From Geothrix sp. PMB-07 (GTDB lineage Bacteria; Acidobacteriota; Holophagae; Holophagales; Holophagaceae), in assembly GCF_030758935.1 (NCBI RefSeq), contig NZ_CP132333.1:1736992-1800991 (forward strand): a DNA stretch of 64,000 nucleotides, given 5' to 3'. Position 1 is the first letter of the stretch, and every line of letters starts with the position of its first letter. The position numbers and the translations under genes were made by a program. Positions 9,444 to 18,312 of the stretch are shown one piece after another. The notes below the pieces were generated by a model. The model was not told the DNA's origin, made no database searches, and saw nothing but the letters and a program-made list of their open reading frames with translations.

Positions 9444-10598
9444 ATGGCCCAACAAGCGCAGCGTTCCCTTCTCAACACCCTTTTCCTGTGGGGAACCCTG
9501 ATCCTCGCGCTTATTCTGGTGCCCCTCAAGCTCGTGCTGCAGGGGCTGCGCTGGAGCGAGGTGGGGATGTTCCTGCTGATGTACACGCTCATCGGCCTTT
9601 CGGTGACCATCGGCTACCACCGGCTCTTCAGCCACCGGGCCTTCCGCGCCGCCTGGCCGCTGCGCCTGGCCTTCCTGGTGTTCGGCGCCGCCGCCTTCGA
9701 AAATTCGGCCCTGTGGTGGTCCAGCGACCACCGCCAGCACCACCGCTTCGTGGATGATCCGGAAGGCGATCCCTACGCCATCTCCAAGGGTTTCTGGTAC
9801 GCACATTGGGTCTGGGTGATGGAAGGCGCGGTGCGCCCCCTGGAGGCGGTGGAGGATCTCCAGAAGGATCCCCTGGTGCGTTGGCAGCACCGCTACCACT
9901 TCTGGATCGGCGCGGTGGTGGCCCTCATCCCGGTCTACGTGGGATGGGCCACAGGCAATGTCTGGGGCCATGCGGCCATCGGCCTGCTGCTGCGGATCGT
10001 GGCCACCCACCACAGCACCTTCCTCATCAACTCCGCTGCCCACCGCTGGGGCAGCCAGCCCTATTCGGATACGAACAGCTCGCGGGACAACGCCTTCCTG
10101 GCTCCGCTCACTTTCGGCGAGGGGTACCACAACTTCCACCACAAGTGGCAGTGGGACTACCGCAATGCGGCCAAGTGGTACCAGTGGGACCCAGGCAAGT
10201 GGCTCATCTCCCTCTTCGCGTGGGTGGGCCTTGCCCACGGCCTGAGGCGCGTGCCGGAAACCCAGATTCAACGCGCACGCCTGGACATGGAGGCCAAGCG
10301 GCTGGCCGCCGTGCTGGCCTCGACTTCGCCAACCCTCACGGAAGACTTGAGGGAGCGCCTGGGCCTGGCCAAGGCCCGGATGGAGGAGGCCCTGGGCACC
10401 TTCCAGTCCCGCCGGGAAGCCTGGGAGGCCCTCACGGCTGAATGGAAGGCCAAGGGGCAAGCGCGAGGGGCGGCCTGGCAGGACCTGCGCGGCCAATGGA
10501 AATCCGAACGCAGCCGCTGTCAGCAGGAGCTGCGGGCGGCCTGGGCGGACTGGAAGGCTGCGAGGTTGAAGGTGCTCGCCTTTGATGGCGCCAGCTGA
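9444..10598 (+). CDS. Acyl-CoA/acyl-lipid delta-9 type fatty acid desaturase with C-terminal coiled coil
   Basis: 384 residues. The three histidine boxes of the membrane di-iron desaturases are present: HRLFSH near residue 60, HRQHH near 97, and HNFHH near 230 with GEGYHNFHHKWQWDYRN. The additional HSTFLINSAAHRWG motif is typical of the stearoyl-CoA desaturase family. Hydrophobic segments flank the boxes (TLFLWGTLILALILVPL, MFLLMYTLIGLSVTIGYH, FWIGAVVALIPVYVGW). The enzyme would introduce a cis double bond into membrane acyl chains using O2, so the organism or its ancestors see oxygen. Residues from about 275 to the end form an extra Ala/Arg/Glu-rich helical tail not found in minimal family members; its role is unknown. 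Confidence 0.9.
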   Translation: MAQQAQRSLLNTLFLWGTLILALILVPLKLVLQGLRWSEVGMFLLMYTLIGLSVTIGYHRLFSHRAFRAAWPLRLAFLVFGAAAFENSALWWSSDHRQHHRFVDDPEGDPYAISKGFWYAHWVWVMEGAVRPLEAVEDLQKDPLVRWQHRYHFWIGAVVALIPVYVGWATGNVWGHAAIGLLLRIVATHHSTFLINSAAHRWGSQPYSDTNSSRDNAFLAPLTFGEGYHNFHHKWQWDYRNAAKWYQWDPGKWLISLFAWVGLAHGLRRVPETQIQRARLDMEAKRLAAVLASTSPTLTEDLRERLGLAKARMEEALGTFQSRREAWEALTAEWKAKGQARGAAWQDLRGQWKSERSRCQQELRAAWADWKAARLKVLAFDGAS

Positions 10599-10660
10599 CG
10601 CGAAGGAAAGGCGAAAAACAATCCTTCCCGTGAGCCCGACTTGGTGGTTTTCTTTCCTTC

Positions 10661-12700
10661 ATGTCCAAAGCCATTCCCTTCAAGCTCGTCGCACCCTATT
10701 CGCCCGCAGGGGATCAGCCCGAGGCCATCACACAGCTGGTGGCGGGGCTCGAACGCGGTGACTCCGCCCAGACCTTGCTGGGCGTGACCGGCTCGGGGAA
10801 GACCTACACCATGGCCAGCACCATCGCCCGGGCGGCACGGCCCGCGCTCATCTTCGCGCCCAACAAGACCCTGGCCGCCCAACTCTTCAGTGAGTTCAAG
10901 CAGTTCTTTCCCGAGAACGCCGTCGAGTATTTCGTCAGCTACTACGACTACTACCAGCCCGAGGCCTACGTGCCCGAGCGGGATCTCTTCATCGACAAGG
11001 ATGCCAAGGTCAACGAGGAGCTGGAGAAGCTGCGCCTCAGCGCCACCCGCTGCCTGCTGGAGCGCCGCGACACCATCGTGATCGCCTCGGTGAGTTGCAT
11101 CTATGGTCTGGGCGATCCCTCGTCCTACCTGAACCTCTCCGTGGCGCTGAAAGTGGGGCAGACGGTTGACCGGGCCCTGTTGCTTCGGAACCTGGTGGCC
11201 ATCCAATACCAGCGCAACCACCTCAGTTTCGAGCCCGGCATCTTCCGTGTGCGGGGCGATGTGGTGGAGGTTTATCCGGCCTACGAGGATGTGGCCTACC
11301 GCATCGAGCTGTGGGGCGACGAGGTGGAGCGCCTGTCGAAGATCGATCCCCTGCGCGGTGTTGTGATCGAGAAACTGGATGAACTCACCATCTGGCCCAA
11401 GACGCACTACGTGACGCCCGAGGACAAGCTCAAGACCGCCATCCGCGACATCAAGGAGGAGTTGGAAGCCCGCGAAAACGAGCTGCGCGCCGCAGGCAAG
11501 ATCGTCGAGCTGCAGCGCCTGCATCAGCGCGTGATCTACGATGTGGAAATGATGAAGGAAATGGGCCACTGCAGCGGCATCGAGAACTACAGCCGCTTCC
11601 TGGATGGCCGCCAGCCGGGCCAGCCGCCCCACACGCTGCTGGACTACTTCCCGGAGGACTTCATTGTTTTCATGGACGAAAGCCACGTGGCCACGGGCCA
11701 GCTCCACGGCATGTACAACGGCGACCGGGCCCGCAAGACCACGCTGGTTGATTACGGCTTCCGCCTCCCCTCGGCCTTGGACAATCGCCCCCTCAAATTC
11801 GAGGAGTTCGAGAGTCGGGTGAAACAGGTGATTTATGTTTCCGCCACGCCGGGTTCCTACGAGCTGGAGCAGAGCGGCGGCGCCTTTGTGGAGCAGGTGG
11901 TGCGACCCACGGGGCTGGTGGATCCCGTGGTGGAGGTTCGCCCCGTGGGCACCCAGGTGGACGACCTCCTGGAGGAGATCCGCAAGGTGGTGGCCCGCGA
12001 CGAGCGGGTGCTGGTGACGGTGCTCACCAAGAAGCTGGCGGAGCAGCTCACGGCCTACTATCAGGAACTGGGCATCAAGGCCGAATACCTCCACAGCGAG
12101 ATCGACACGCTGGAGCGGGTGGAGCTGCTGAAGAACCTGCGCCGGGGCGTCTTCGACGTGCTGGTGGGCATCAACCTTTTGCGTGAGGGCCTGGACCTGC
12201 CGGAAGTGAGCCTGGTGGCCATCCTGGATGCGGACAAGGAGGGCTTCCTCCGCAACACCCGCAGCCTCATTCAGACCATCGGCCGGGCGGCCCGCAACGT
12301 CAGCGGCAAGGCCATCCTCTACGCCGATGTGATGACCGGCTCCATGAAGCAGGCCATCGGCGAGACCGAGCGCCGCCGCAACAAGCAGCTGGCCCACAAC
12401 GCCGCCCACGGGATCACCCCCGAGACCGTGAAGCGCAACCTGGACGATGTCATGGGCGAGGCTCTGGCCCGCGAATTCATCAACGTCACGAAGGAGGAGC
12501 GGGCCGCCGAGGAACCCCTGCTCTACCTGGAGGACAAGCATTTCGAGCGGGAAGTGGCCAAGCTCGAAAAGCGCATGAAGGAACTGGCTTCCCAGATGAA
12601 GTTCGAGGAGGCGGCAGAGCTGCGGGACCGCATCCAGCATGCCCGGCGGGAGCGCCTGCTGGACGTGAATGGCGTGACCGCCACGGGGCCGAGTCTCTAG
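10661..12700 (+). CDS. uvrB: Excinuclease ABC subunit B
   Basis: 679 residues, full length. Walker A is [13 protein letters not shown], followed by the UvrB beta-hairpin region [18 protein letters not shown]. Helicase motif VI-like [19 protein letters not shown] is present, and the C-terminal UVR motif [13 protein letters not shown] binds UvrC. UvrB verifies lesions in nucleotide excision repair together with UvrA and UvrC, which are not in this window. The start is the ATG before SKAIPFKL. The 20 bases upstream (TTTCTTTCCTTC) lack a purine-rich ribosome-binding site, so translation initiation may be weak or leader-dependent. Confidence 0.98.
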   Translation: MSKAIPFKLVAPYSPAGDQPEAITQLVAGLERGDSAQTLLGVTGSGKTYTMASTIARAARPALIFAPNKTLAAQLFSEFKQFFPENAVEYFVSYYDYYQPEAYVPERDLFIDKDAKVNEELEKLRLSATRCLLERRDTIVIASVSCIYGLGDPSSYLNLSVALKVGQTVDRALLLRNLVAIQYQRNHLSFEPGIFRVRGDVVEVYPAYEDVAYRIELWGDEVERLSKIDPLRGVVIEKLDELTIWPKTHYVTPEDKLKTAIRDIKEELEARENELRAAGKIVELQRLHQRVIYDVEMMKEMGHCSGIENYSRFLDGRQPGQPPHTLLDYFPEDFIVFMDESHVATGQLHGMYNGDRARKTTLVDYGFRLPSALDNRPLKFEEFESRVKQVIYVSATPGSYELEQSGGAFVEQVVRPTGLVDPVVEVRPVGTQVDDLLEEIRKVVARDERVLVTVLTKKLAEQLTAYYQELGIKAEYLHSEIDTLERVELLKNLRRGVFDVLVGINLLREGLDLPEVSLVAILDADKEGFLRNTRSLIQTIGRAARNVSGKAILYADVMTGSMKQAIGETERRRNKQLAHNAAHGITPETVKRNLDDVMGEALAREFINVTKEERAAEEPLLYLEDKHFEREVAKLEKRMKELASQMKFEEAAELRDRIQHARRERLLDVNGVTATGPSL

Positions 12701-12763
12701 GCCGCCCCGGAAATTGGCCCTTTCGCCCCAGAGTCCCCTGGGTTGGTTCTGGAGGGTGGCAGC

Positions 12764-13792
12764 ATGAAGCCAATTCCAGGAGACCCCATGGTTTTTCCAG
12801 CCATCAAGGCCTGCTTTCTGTTCGGTTCCTTCCTGGGCTCCAGCCTCTTGGCCCAGGCCCCCTACCTGGGGCAGCCCCTTCCCGGCCGCGAAGCGGTCCC
12901 CTTCGCCGAGGGGGTCCTGAACACGGGCCATTCCACCCGGGACATCGCGCTGATGCCCGATGGCTCAGAGGTCTATGTGGGCCTCTTCCTTCCGGGATTC
13001 CACAAGGCCCTCATCATTGAGTCCCACCAGGCTGAAGGAGCCTGGACACCGCCTGAAGTGGCACCCTTCTCCCGAGATCCCCGCTGGCGCTGCCTGGAGC
13101 CCTGCATCAGCCCCGATGGGCGGCGCTTCTTCTTCACGTCAGATCGACCCGTGGATCCCAAATCCGGCAAGCCGGGCCCCTTCGGCATCTGGATGATGGA
13201 GCGGCAGGTCCAGGGCTGGTCCGAGGCGCGCCGTCTTCCGGACACCATCAATGGCGGCGGAAACACGTTCTATCCCACCGTTACACGGGACGGCACCCTC
13301 TATTTCCTGAAGGAGGAGGGGCAGGGCGGCTGGATTCTGCGCTCCCGCTGGAAGGATGGGGCCTGGGGCGTGGCGGAGAAACTGCCAGCGCCATTCAACA
13401 AGGATTCCAAGCAGGCCAATCCTCGGGTGGATCCTGATGAGCGGTTCGTGCTCGTCCCCCTCCTGGGACGCCCAGATTCCCTTGGCGGGGCTGACTACTA
13501 CGCCTACTTCAAGCGACCGGATGGGAGCTGGACCGAGCCTGTGCATCTGGGCCCCACCGTGAACAGCCCGGCCAACGACGAGTACTCCATCAACCTCAGC
13601 CCCGATGGCAAGGTGGTGTTTTTCGGAAGTGACCGGGTGATCCCGCGGTTGGATGGGCACCCTCTGCGCTGGTCGGAGGTACTGGCTGAGCGCACCCTCT
13701 CAGGCAACGGCCAGACCACCCTCTGGTGGGTGGATGCAGGTTTTCTGTGGGACCTCCGGGCCAAGGCCCTGGCGCATCCCAAAAAAGAGTGA
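12764..13792 (+). CDS. Exported WD40-like beta-propeller (PD40) protein
   Basis: About 342 residues. The ATG at 12764 has GGAGGG seven bases upstream; a second in-frame ATG at 12788 would give a tidier signal peptide (MVFPAIKACFLFGSFLGSSLLAQ). The mature part contains repeated propeller blades with the TolB/PD40 signature: DIALMPDGSEVYVGLF, EPCISPDGRRFFFTSDR, YPTVTRDGTLYFLKE, NPRVDPDERFVLVPL and SINLSPDGKVVFFGSDR. Such domains usually bind protein or peptide partners in the periplasm. No catalytic domain accompanies the propeller. It converges on the M64 peptidase gene with 25 bases between the stops; whether they cooperate is unknown. Confidence 0.8.
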   Translation: MKPIPGDPMVFPAIKACFLFGSFLGSSLLAQAPYLGQPLPGREAVPFAEGVLNTGHSTRDIALMPDGSEVYVGLFLPGFHKALIIESHQAEGAWTPPEVAPFSRDPRWRCLEPCISPDGRRFFFTSDRPVDPKSGKPGPFGIWMMERQVQGWSEARRLPDTINGGGNTFYPTVTRDGTLYFLKEEGQGGWILRSRWKDGAWGVAEKLPAPFNKDSKQANPRVDPDERFVLVPLLGRPDSLGGADYYAYFKRPDGSWTEPVHLGPTVNSPANDEYSINLSPDGKVVFFGSDRVIPRLDGHPLRWSEVLAERTLSGNGQTTLWWVDAGFLWDLRAKALAHPKKE

Positions 13793-13817
13793 CTGCCCAT
13801 TTGGGCTGTGATTGTCC

Positions 13818-15212
13818 CTATTTCGAATACTGGCCAATCACCCGCTCGATGGCGGCCCGGCAGGCGGCGCAGAAGCCCACGTCATCGCGGGTGAACATGA
13901 GGCAGTCTTCCTGGCTGCGGAAGTAGCCCTTGGCCTCGTAGTTGGCGCCCTCGAAGGCTCCCACCTGGCCGGCGTGGGCATCCTTGCCCAGCAGGTTCAT
14001 CTCGTAGACCTTCTCCTTGGCGAAGAGGGCGTCCATTTCGGATTCAGGCCGGTTGTTGGCACGGATGGCGCGGCGCTCCTTCTGGTACTCGTGGCTGTGG
14101 GCCTCGAATTCATCCTTCTTCCAGGGGGTGGGCAGGGGCACGCCGGGGCTCAGCAGGCTGCCCCACTTGGGCTGCTTGGGATTCACGGTGACGTTGGGTT
14201 CCCAGGGCTCGGGCTTGGCGGCATCGTTGGTGACAGCCACATCAGACGTGTAGTATTCGTCCGCCAGGCCCGCGAAGTGATGGCCGAACTCGTGGACGAA
14301 CAGGTAGCCGATGGTGCTGTTGCCTGCGGAGGCCGTGCTGTAGAGGTTGTGGATACCGCCACCGCCGTAGGTTTCGGAATTGGTGAGAATCTCCACGAAC
14401 TCATAGGGCGCCTGGGCGGCGATGTCGCGCCAGACGCGGTTGTCGAAGGTAAGCACGTAGCGCTCGCTGCCAAAGGCGTCATAGGTGGTGCCCAGGGGCG
14501 TGCGCTTGTGGGTGCCCGTGGAAGGCCGAGAGATGCCGCTTTCCTTCGAGGGTGGGCAGAGGGCCCACACGTTGAAATCCTTCCGGTGCTCCTTGAAGGG
14601 CGACTGCTGGAAGAGCAGTTCCATGACCTTGCGGGCCTGCTGCTCGAATTTGCCGCGCTCCGCGGCCGTGTAGCCATCGCCCAGGATGAGGAAGTCCACC
14701 TTGTCCGCAGGGTCGCCGCTCTTCTGCAGCGTGATGAGGCCACCGGCGTCGGGAGCCGGAGCCTGTTCGATGAGGGGATCCTTGGGATCGAGCTCAAAGG
14801 TCCAGCAGGTCTTGAAGGCATTCTGGGCGTCGCGCTTCTTCACCTGGATGCGAACCGGTGCATCGGGTTGGGGGAAGCGCAGGGATTCATGGAAACTGCG
14901 GCTCAGGCTCTTGGCCTCGTCGGTGGTTTCCCACTCCCCGTAGATGCTGGCGAAGCCCCGGGAAAAGAGCAGCTTTCCCGTGGTCTTGTCCATCACTTCG
15001 AAGCAGTATTTCCCGAGGTTGCTGCGATCCACGGCCTTGGCGAGGTCCCCGGGCCAGGGCAGGGGCTCCAGCACCAGACGGTCGATGCCGAAGTGCTCAG
15101 ACCCCGCGTTGCCCGTGTGGCCATAGTCCACCCGCAGGGTGCGGGGCGGTGCCGCCAGGCAGGCCAGGGTGGCCAGGGAGAGCAGGAGGGGACGGAGCAT
15201 GGGCCATCGCAT
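13818..15212 (-). CDS. Secreted M64 family (IgA peptidase-like) zinc metallopeptidase
   Basis: 464 residues. The start at 15212 (MRWPMLRP) is preceded by GAGGTG and gives a signal peptide ending near CLAAPPRT. The zinc site is HEFGHHFAGLADEY: two His and the Glu of HEXXH, plus the downstream GLADE segment that defines the M64 family. Upstream is the M64 N-terminal beta domain (about 25-150). The phrase DFLILGDGYTAAERGKFEQQARKVMELLF is strongly conserved in this family. The founding member cleaves immunoglobulin A, but environmental relatives are general extracellular proteases, so IgA should not be read as the substrate. It diverges from the yhbY-like gene across 45 bases that must hold both promoters. 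Confidence 0.88.
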   Translation of the reverse strand: MRWPMLRPLLLSLATLACLAAPPRTLRVDYGHTGNAGSEHFGIDRLVLEPLPWPGDLAKAVDRSNLGKYCFEVMDKTTGKLLFSRGFASIYGEWETTDEAKSLSRSFHESLRFPQPDAPVRIQVKKRDAQNAFKTCWTFELDPKDPLIEQAPAPDAGGLITLQKSGDPADKVDFLILGDGYTAAERGKFEQQARKVMELLFQQSPFKEHRKDFNVWALCPPSKESGISRPSTGTHKRTPLGTTYDAFGSERYVLTFDNRVWRDIAAQAPYEFVEILTNSETYGGGGIHNLYSTASAGNSTIGYLFVHEFGHHFAGLADEYYTSDVAVTNDAAKPEPWEPNVTVNPKQPKWGSLLSPGVPLPTPWKKDEFEAHSHEYQKERRAIRANNRPESEMDALFAKEKVYEMNLLGKDAHAGQVGAFEGANYEAKGYFRSQEDCLMFTRDDVGFCAACRAAIERVIGQYSK

Positions 15213-15257
15213 GGGAGCACCTCGCCATCCAAGATAGACTGATTGGCCGGAGTCCCG

Positions 15258-15557
15258 ATGCTTACCTCTCGACAGCGCCAGTACCTCAAGGCCCAGGCCC
15301 ACAAACTCAAACCCGTCATGCACGTGGGGAAGGGCGGGGTGACCCCGGCCCAGGCCGCTGAATTGGACGTGATGGTGGACAGCCTCGAGCTTGTGAAGGT
15401 CAAGATCAATCCCAACAGTTTCGAGGATGAAGACACGGCTGCCCGGGCCCTTTGCGCCGCGGTGCCGGACCTTCAGCATGTCTGGACCATCGGCCACACC
15501 ATGCTCTTCTTCCGCCCCAGCCGCACTCACGAGCCGCGGTACTCCCTCCCCTCGTAA
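15258..15557 (+). CDS. yhbY: YhbY/CRS1-YhbY domain RNA-binding protein
   Basis: 99 residues. The ATG at 15258 follows GGAG by 5 bases. The CRM (YhbY) fold signature is visible: LTSRQRQYLKAQAHKLKPVMHVGKGG with the GxxG-like VGKGGVT loop, then ELVKVKINPNSFED, and TIGHTMLFFRPS near the C-terminus. The family associates with pre-50S ribosomal particles and helps ribosome assembly. The protein is about the expected size for a stand-alone CRM domain. Confidence 0.9.
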   Translation: MLTSRQRQYLKAQAHKLKPVMHVGKGGVTPAQAAELDVMVDSLELVKVKINPNSFEDEDTAARALCAAVPDLQHVWTIGHTMLFFRPSRTHEPRYSLPS

Positions 15558-15602
15558 TTCAGGTCGGCTGCGGGCCCGTCCGAAAGACCGGATGGAGGTT
15601 CG

Positions 15603-17705
15603 ATGCCCTACCTGTCCTGGCCGGAGGGGAGTCAGTTGATGTGGCATGCCGTTCACACGGCATGTCAGATTGGCCGTGATCCCTTGGCCTGCGCGGTGGC
15701 CCGCCCCAGCGAGGCCCGCCTGTCACGAGCGCACGCGGCCATTGATCGCATCGGCGCCATCTGGTGGGTGCGCGATCTGGAATCTGCCAACGGCACCTTC
15801 CTCAATGGTGTGCCCCTCCTCGGGCATCAGGGCAATGCCTTGCAGGATGGCGATGTGCTGGAGATGGGCGATTGGCGTCTGACCTTCACGGAAGGTTTTC
15901 CGGGCCTGGATGGCACCACCTTCGCAGAGCGGGTGGGCGACCTCTTCCACGAGGTGCGCCCCGAACCGGCCCAGGCCATGGTGCTGATCCGCGGCATCGA
16001 ACTCATGCAGCGTTCCACCGAGAAGCTGCTGGCCCAGGTGGATCCCGATGCCATGGTGAAGGGGTTGCTGGATGAATCCCTGCGGCTGCTGAACAGCGAC
16101 CGCGGCTTCCTGGTGCTGAAACAGAAGGATGGCAGCTGGCGCACGGTGCATCGGGTGGGCAATGTTCAGGAAGGCATCGGTCTGTCCCGCTCCGTGCTGG
16201 ATTATGTGGCGGTGGAACTCACGGCGGTGCTGTCCAACCGGCCCCTGGCAGATCCCCGCTTCGGCGGTCTCAGCCTGGTGGAACTCCATCGGGGGTCGCT
16301 GCTCTGCACCCCCATCGTGGATGAAGGGGAGATCCACGGCGCGCTCTACTTGGACCGGGAGGCCGAAGGGCGGCCCTTCAGCCGCTTCGACCTGGCCATC
16401 CTCCAGGCCTTCGTTCGGCTGGGTTCCATGGCCTTGCGGCAGGCGATGTTGAACCGTCGGGCCCTCAGCCAGGCGGAGCAGCAGGGCGAGCTGCTGAGGC
16501 TACGCACCGAATCCCAGCGGGAGGCCGACCGGCATGGCGAGCTGCTCGCGGCCATGGCCACCCACCTGCGCCGGGTCAGCAGCTGGGCCGAGCAGCTTCC
16601 CGATGCCACGGGGGAGGCCATTCGCAGCCAGCTGGACCATTCCCTGGCGCTGCTGGAACATGGGAGCCGCGATGAAAGCGCGGACACCACCCCCGTGGCG
16701 GGACATCCCCTGCCCATGGCCTCGCTGCAGGAGGATCTGGTCCGTCGCTGGGATTCGCTGCTGCGCTTGCGGAAGGCCCGGTTCGAGATCGCCGAGGCGC
16801 CAGCCGCCTCCGTGTGGCTGGCGGGTGGGCCCCTGGTGGTGGCCCTGGCCGGTCTGGTGGAGCCCATGCTCATGCAGCTGACCGATGGCGCCATCGCCAC
16901 GGGTCGCTGGGATCAAGAGCGGGGCTTCCGGGTGCTGCGCATGAGCCTGCCCAGCGGCCTCCATGGCCCCATCCCCGATGCCTGGACCCAGCGCGTGCTG
17001 CAGGACGCCGGGGTGCGATGGCGCTGGTCCGACCAGGCCCTCGATCTGCTGTTGCCAGAAGGACCAGACGCCATGCCGGAAGAGCCCGCTCGGCCTCTGT
17101 TGGGCCTGGTCAGCGAGGAACTGAACCTGCTCGGCCTCTTTCAAACGGTGGCCGAGGCAGGCAACCTTTGGCTGAACCCCCTGGAGCAGGAGCCGCCTCC
17201 GCCCCCCCTGCCGAAATTCCGGTTTCTGGTCATCGATGCCAAGGGTACGCGAGATCTGGAAGGGTGCATCCGCGCCTACCGGCATCACCCCTCCTTCGCC
17301 ACCACCCCCATTCTGGTGGTGCGCTGCAACGAGGATGAAACCCCCAAGCTCATCGAGGCCGGTGCCACCGATTGGCTGGCGGAGGGTTTCCGCTGGGAAG
17401 CGCTGCATCATCGCCTGCAGGTGCTGCGCGGCCACACCGAGCTGCAGCAGCGGGCTCTGGCGGCCGAGCGCCTGGATTCCTTCCGGCAGATGGCGGGCAC
17501 CCTCAAGCATGAGATCAACAACCCGCTGGCCATCATTTCGATGCAGGTGGAGATGCTGCAGCGGAAGTACCCGGAGGAGGTCAAGCTGGGCAAGATCGGC
17601 GAGATGGTGGATCGCATCCGGGCCCTGGTGCAGGTGCTGCAGAAGATGCGGGAGACCCCCACCGAAGGCTACGCGGACGGGTCGAGCATCCTGAAGCTGG
17701 GCTAA
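15603..17705 (+). CDS. FHA-GAF-pseudo-receiver protein with C-terminal HisKA domain
   Basis: 700 residues with an odd order of signalling domains. An N-terminal FHA domain (about 20-100) has LSRAHAAIDR and DLESANGTFLNG, the phosphothreonine-binding signature. A GAF domain covers about 135-285 (LLNSDRGFLVLKQKDG to GALYLDREAEGRPFSRFDLAIL). A helical linker follows, then a region (about 375-490) that may be a decayed HATPase fold. Next comes a receiver-like domain (about 520-620) whose aspartate-bearing strand reads FRFLVIDAKG and which lacks the usual phospho-acceptor. The chain ends with a HisKA H-box, MAGTLKHEINNPLAIISMQVEML (H636), and only about 40 further residues, with no C-terminal ATP-binding domain. 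The stop overlaps the convergent fthC stop by 3 bases. It could be a phosphotransfer or scaffold protein rather than a kinase. Confidence 0.75.
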   Translation: MPYLSWPEGSQLMWHAVHTACQIGRDPLACAVARPSEARLSRAHAAIDRIGAIWWVRDLESANGTFLNGVPLLGHQGNALQDGDVLEMGDWRLTFTEGFPGLDGTTFAERVGDLFHEVRPEPAQAMVLIRGIELMQRSTEKLLAQVDPDAMVKGLLDESLRLLNSDRGFLVLKQKDGSWRTVHRVGNVQEGIGLSRSVLDYVAVELTAVLSNRPLADPRFGGLSLVELHRGSLLCTPIVDEGEIHGALYLDREAEGRPFSRFDLAILQAFVRLGSMALRQAMLNRRALSQAEQQGELLRLRTESQREADRHGELLAAMATHLRRVSSWAEQLPDATGEAIRSQLDHSLALLEHGSRDESADTTPVAGHPLPMASLQEDLVRRWDSLLRLRKARFEIAEAPAASVWLAGGPLVVALAGLVEPMLMQLTDGAIATGRWDQERGFRVLRMSLPSGLHGPIPDAWTQRVLQDAGVRWRWSDQALDLLLPEGPDAMPEEPARPLLGLVSEELNLLGLFQTVAEAGNLWLNPLEQEPPPPPLPKFRFLVIDAKGTRDLEGCIRAYRHHPSFATTPILVVRCNEDETPKLIEAGATDWLAEGFRWEALHHRLQVLRGHTELQQRALAAERLDSFRQMAGTLKHEINNPLAIISMQVEMLQRKYPEEVKLGKIGEMVDRIRALVQVLQKMRETPTEGYADGSSILKLG

Positions 17706-18247
17706 AGCGAGCGGAAGCCCCGCTCGCTCAGCAGCGCGCCCACGGGCAGGTCATGGGGATCGACTGGAACGGGCAGATCCATCTGGGCCTCGAAGCCCAC
17801 CCCGACCGTGAGCACATCCTCCGGCAGCTGCGCCAGCAGGGCGTCGTAGAAGCCGCGGCCGTACCCGATGCGGTACCCGTTTCCGTCGAAGGCCAGGCCC
17901 GGCACCAGCAGCAGCTGGACGGGCGGGAGGAAGTGCTGAGCCAGGACAGGCTCCAGGAGCCCCCACTGCCCCTTCTCCAGGGGCTCGGTGCCCCAGGCCA
18001 GGCGGGGTGGCTGAGTCGAGACGACCCGCGGAAAGAACCACAGGGCCTCCGGGTGGGCGGCCACGGCGGGGCGGAGGTCGATCTCCGAGCCATAGGGCCA
18101 GAAGGCGCCAACGCGGGTGATGTGGCGGCGGCGTAAAAGCTCGGTGACATGACCGCAGATGGATTGGGACCAAGCCGCACGCGATTCCGGCGGAAGCCCA
18201 TCCCGGCGGGCCTTCAGGTGGGCGCGGAATTCGGCTTTTGTTTCCAT
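17702..18247 (-). CDS. fthC: 5-formyltetrahydrofolate cyclo-ligase
   Basis: 181 residues, the usual size. Family motifs are the N-terminal helix KAEFRAHLKARRDGLP, the substrate loop LVPGLAFDGNGYRIGYGRGFYDALLAQ, and the C-terminal HDLPVGALLSERG. The enzyme converts 5-formyl-THF to 5,10-methenyl-THF using ATP, returning an inhibitory folate to the one-carbon pool. The 6S RNA gene often sits beside this gene in proteobacteria; the 65-base divergent gap to the next gene is too short to hold one. Confidence 0.95.
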   Translation of the reverse strand: METKAEFRAHLKARRDGLPPESRAAWSQSICGHVTELLRRRHITRVGAFWPYGSEIDLRPAVAAHPEALWFFPRVVSTQPPRLAWGTEPLEKGQWGLLEPVLAQHFLPPVQLLLVPGLAFDGNGYRIGYGRGFYDALLAQLPEDVLTVGVGFEAQMDLPVPVDPHDLPVGALLSERGFRSL

Positions 18248-18312
18248 GGTTTCAGATCAACAGGGGCGAAGGCCCTGCGTCAACGGGGTATGCTCAGCGG
18301 CGGAGTGCAGCC

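Noticed and set aside
10520-12931. Open minus-strand frame of about 800 codons opposite uvrB
   Set aside because: It mirrors the uvrB coding frame exactly, has no protein-like motifs and is rich in His/Gln/Gly/Val from antisense GC-rich codons.
13812-15242. Open plus-strand frame of about 476 codons opposite the M64 peptidase
   Set aside because: The minus strand has an unmistakable HEXXH peptidase with signal peptide; the plus frame has none of the features of a protein.
15603-17705. Frameshift that removes an ATPase domain from the FHA/HisKA protein
   Set aside because: The stop at 17705 is immediately followed by the convergent fthC gene, which is intact, so there is no room for a lost downstream domain; kept as a natural architecture.
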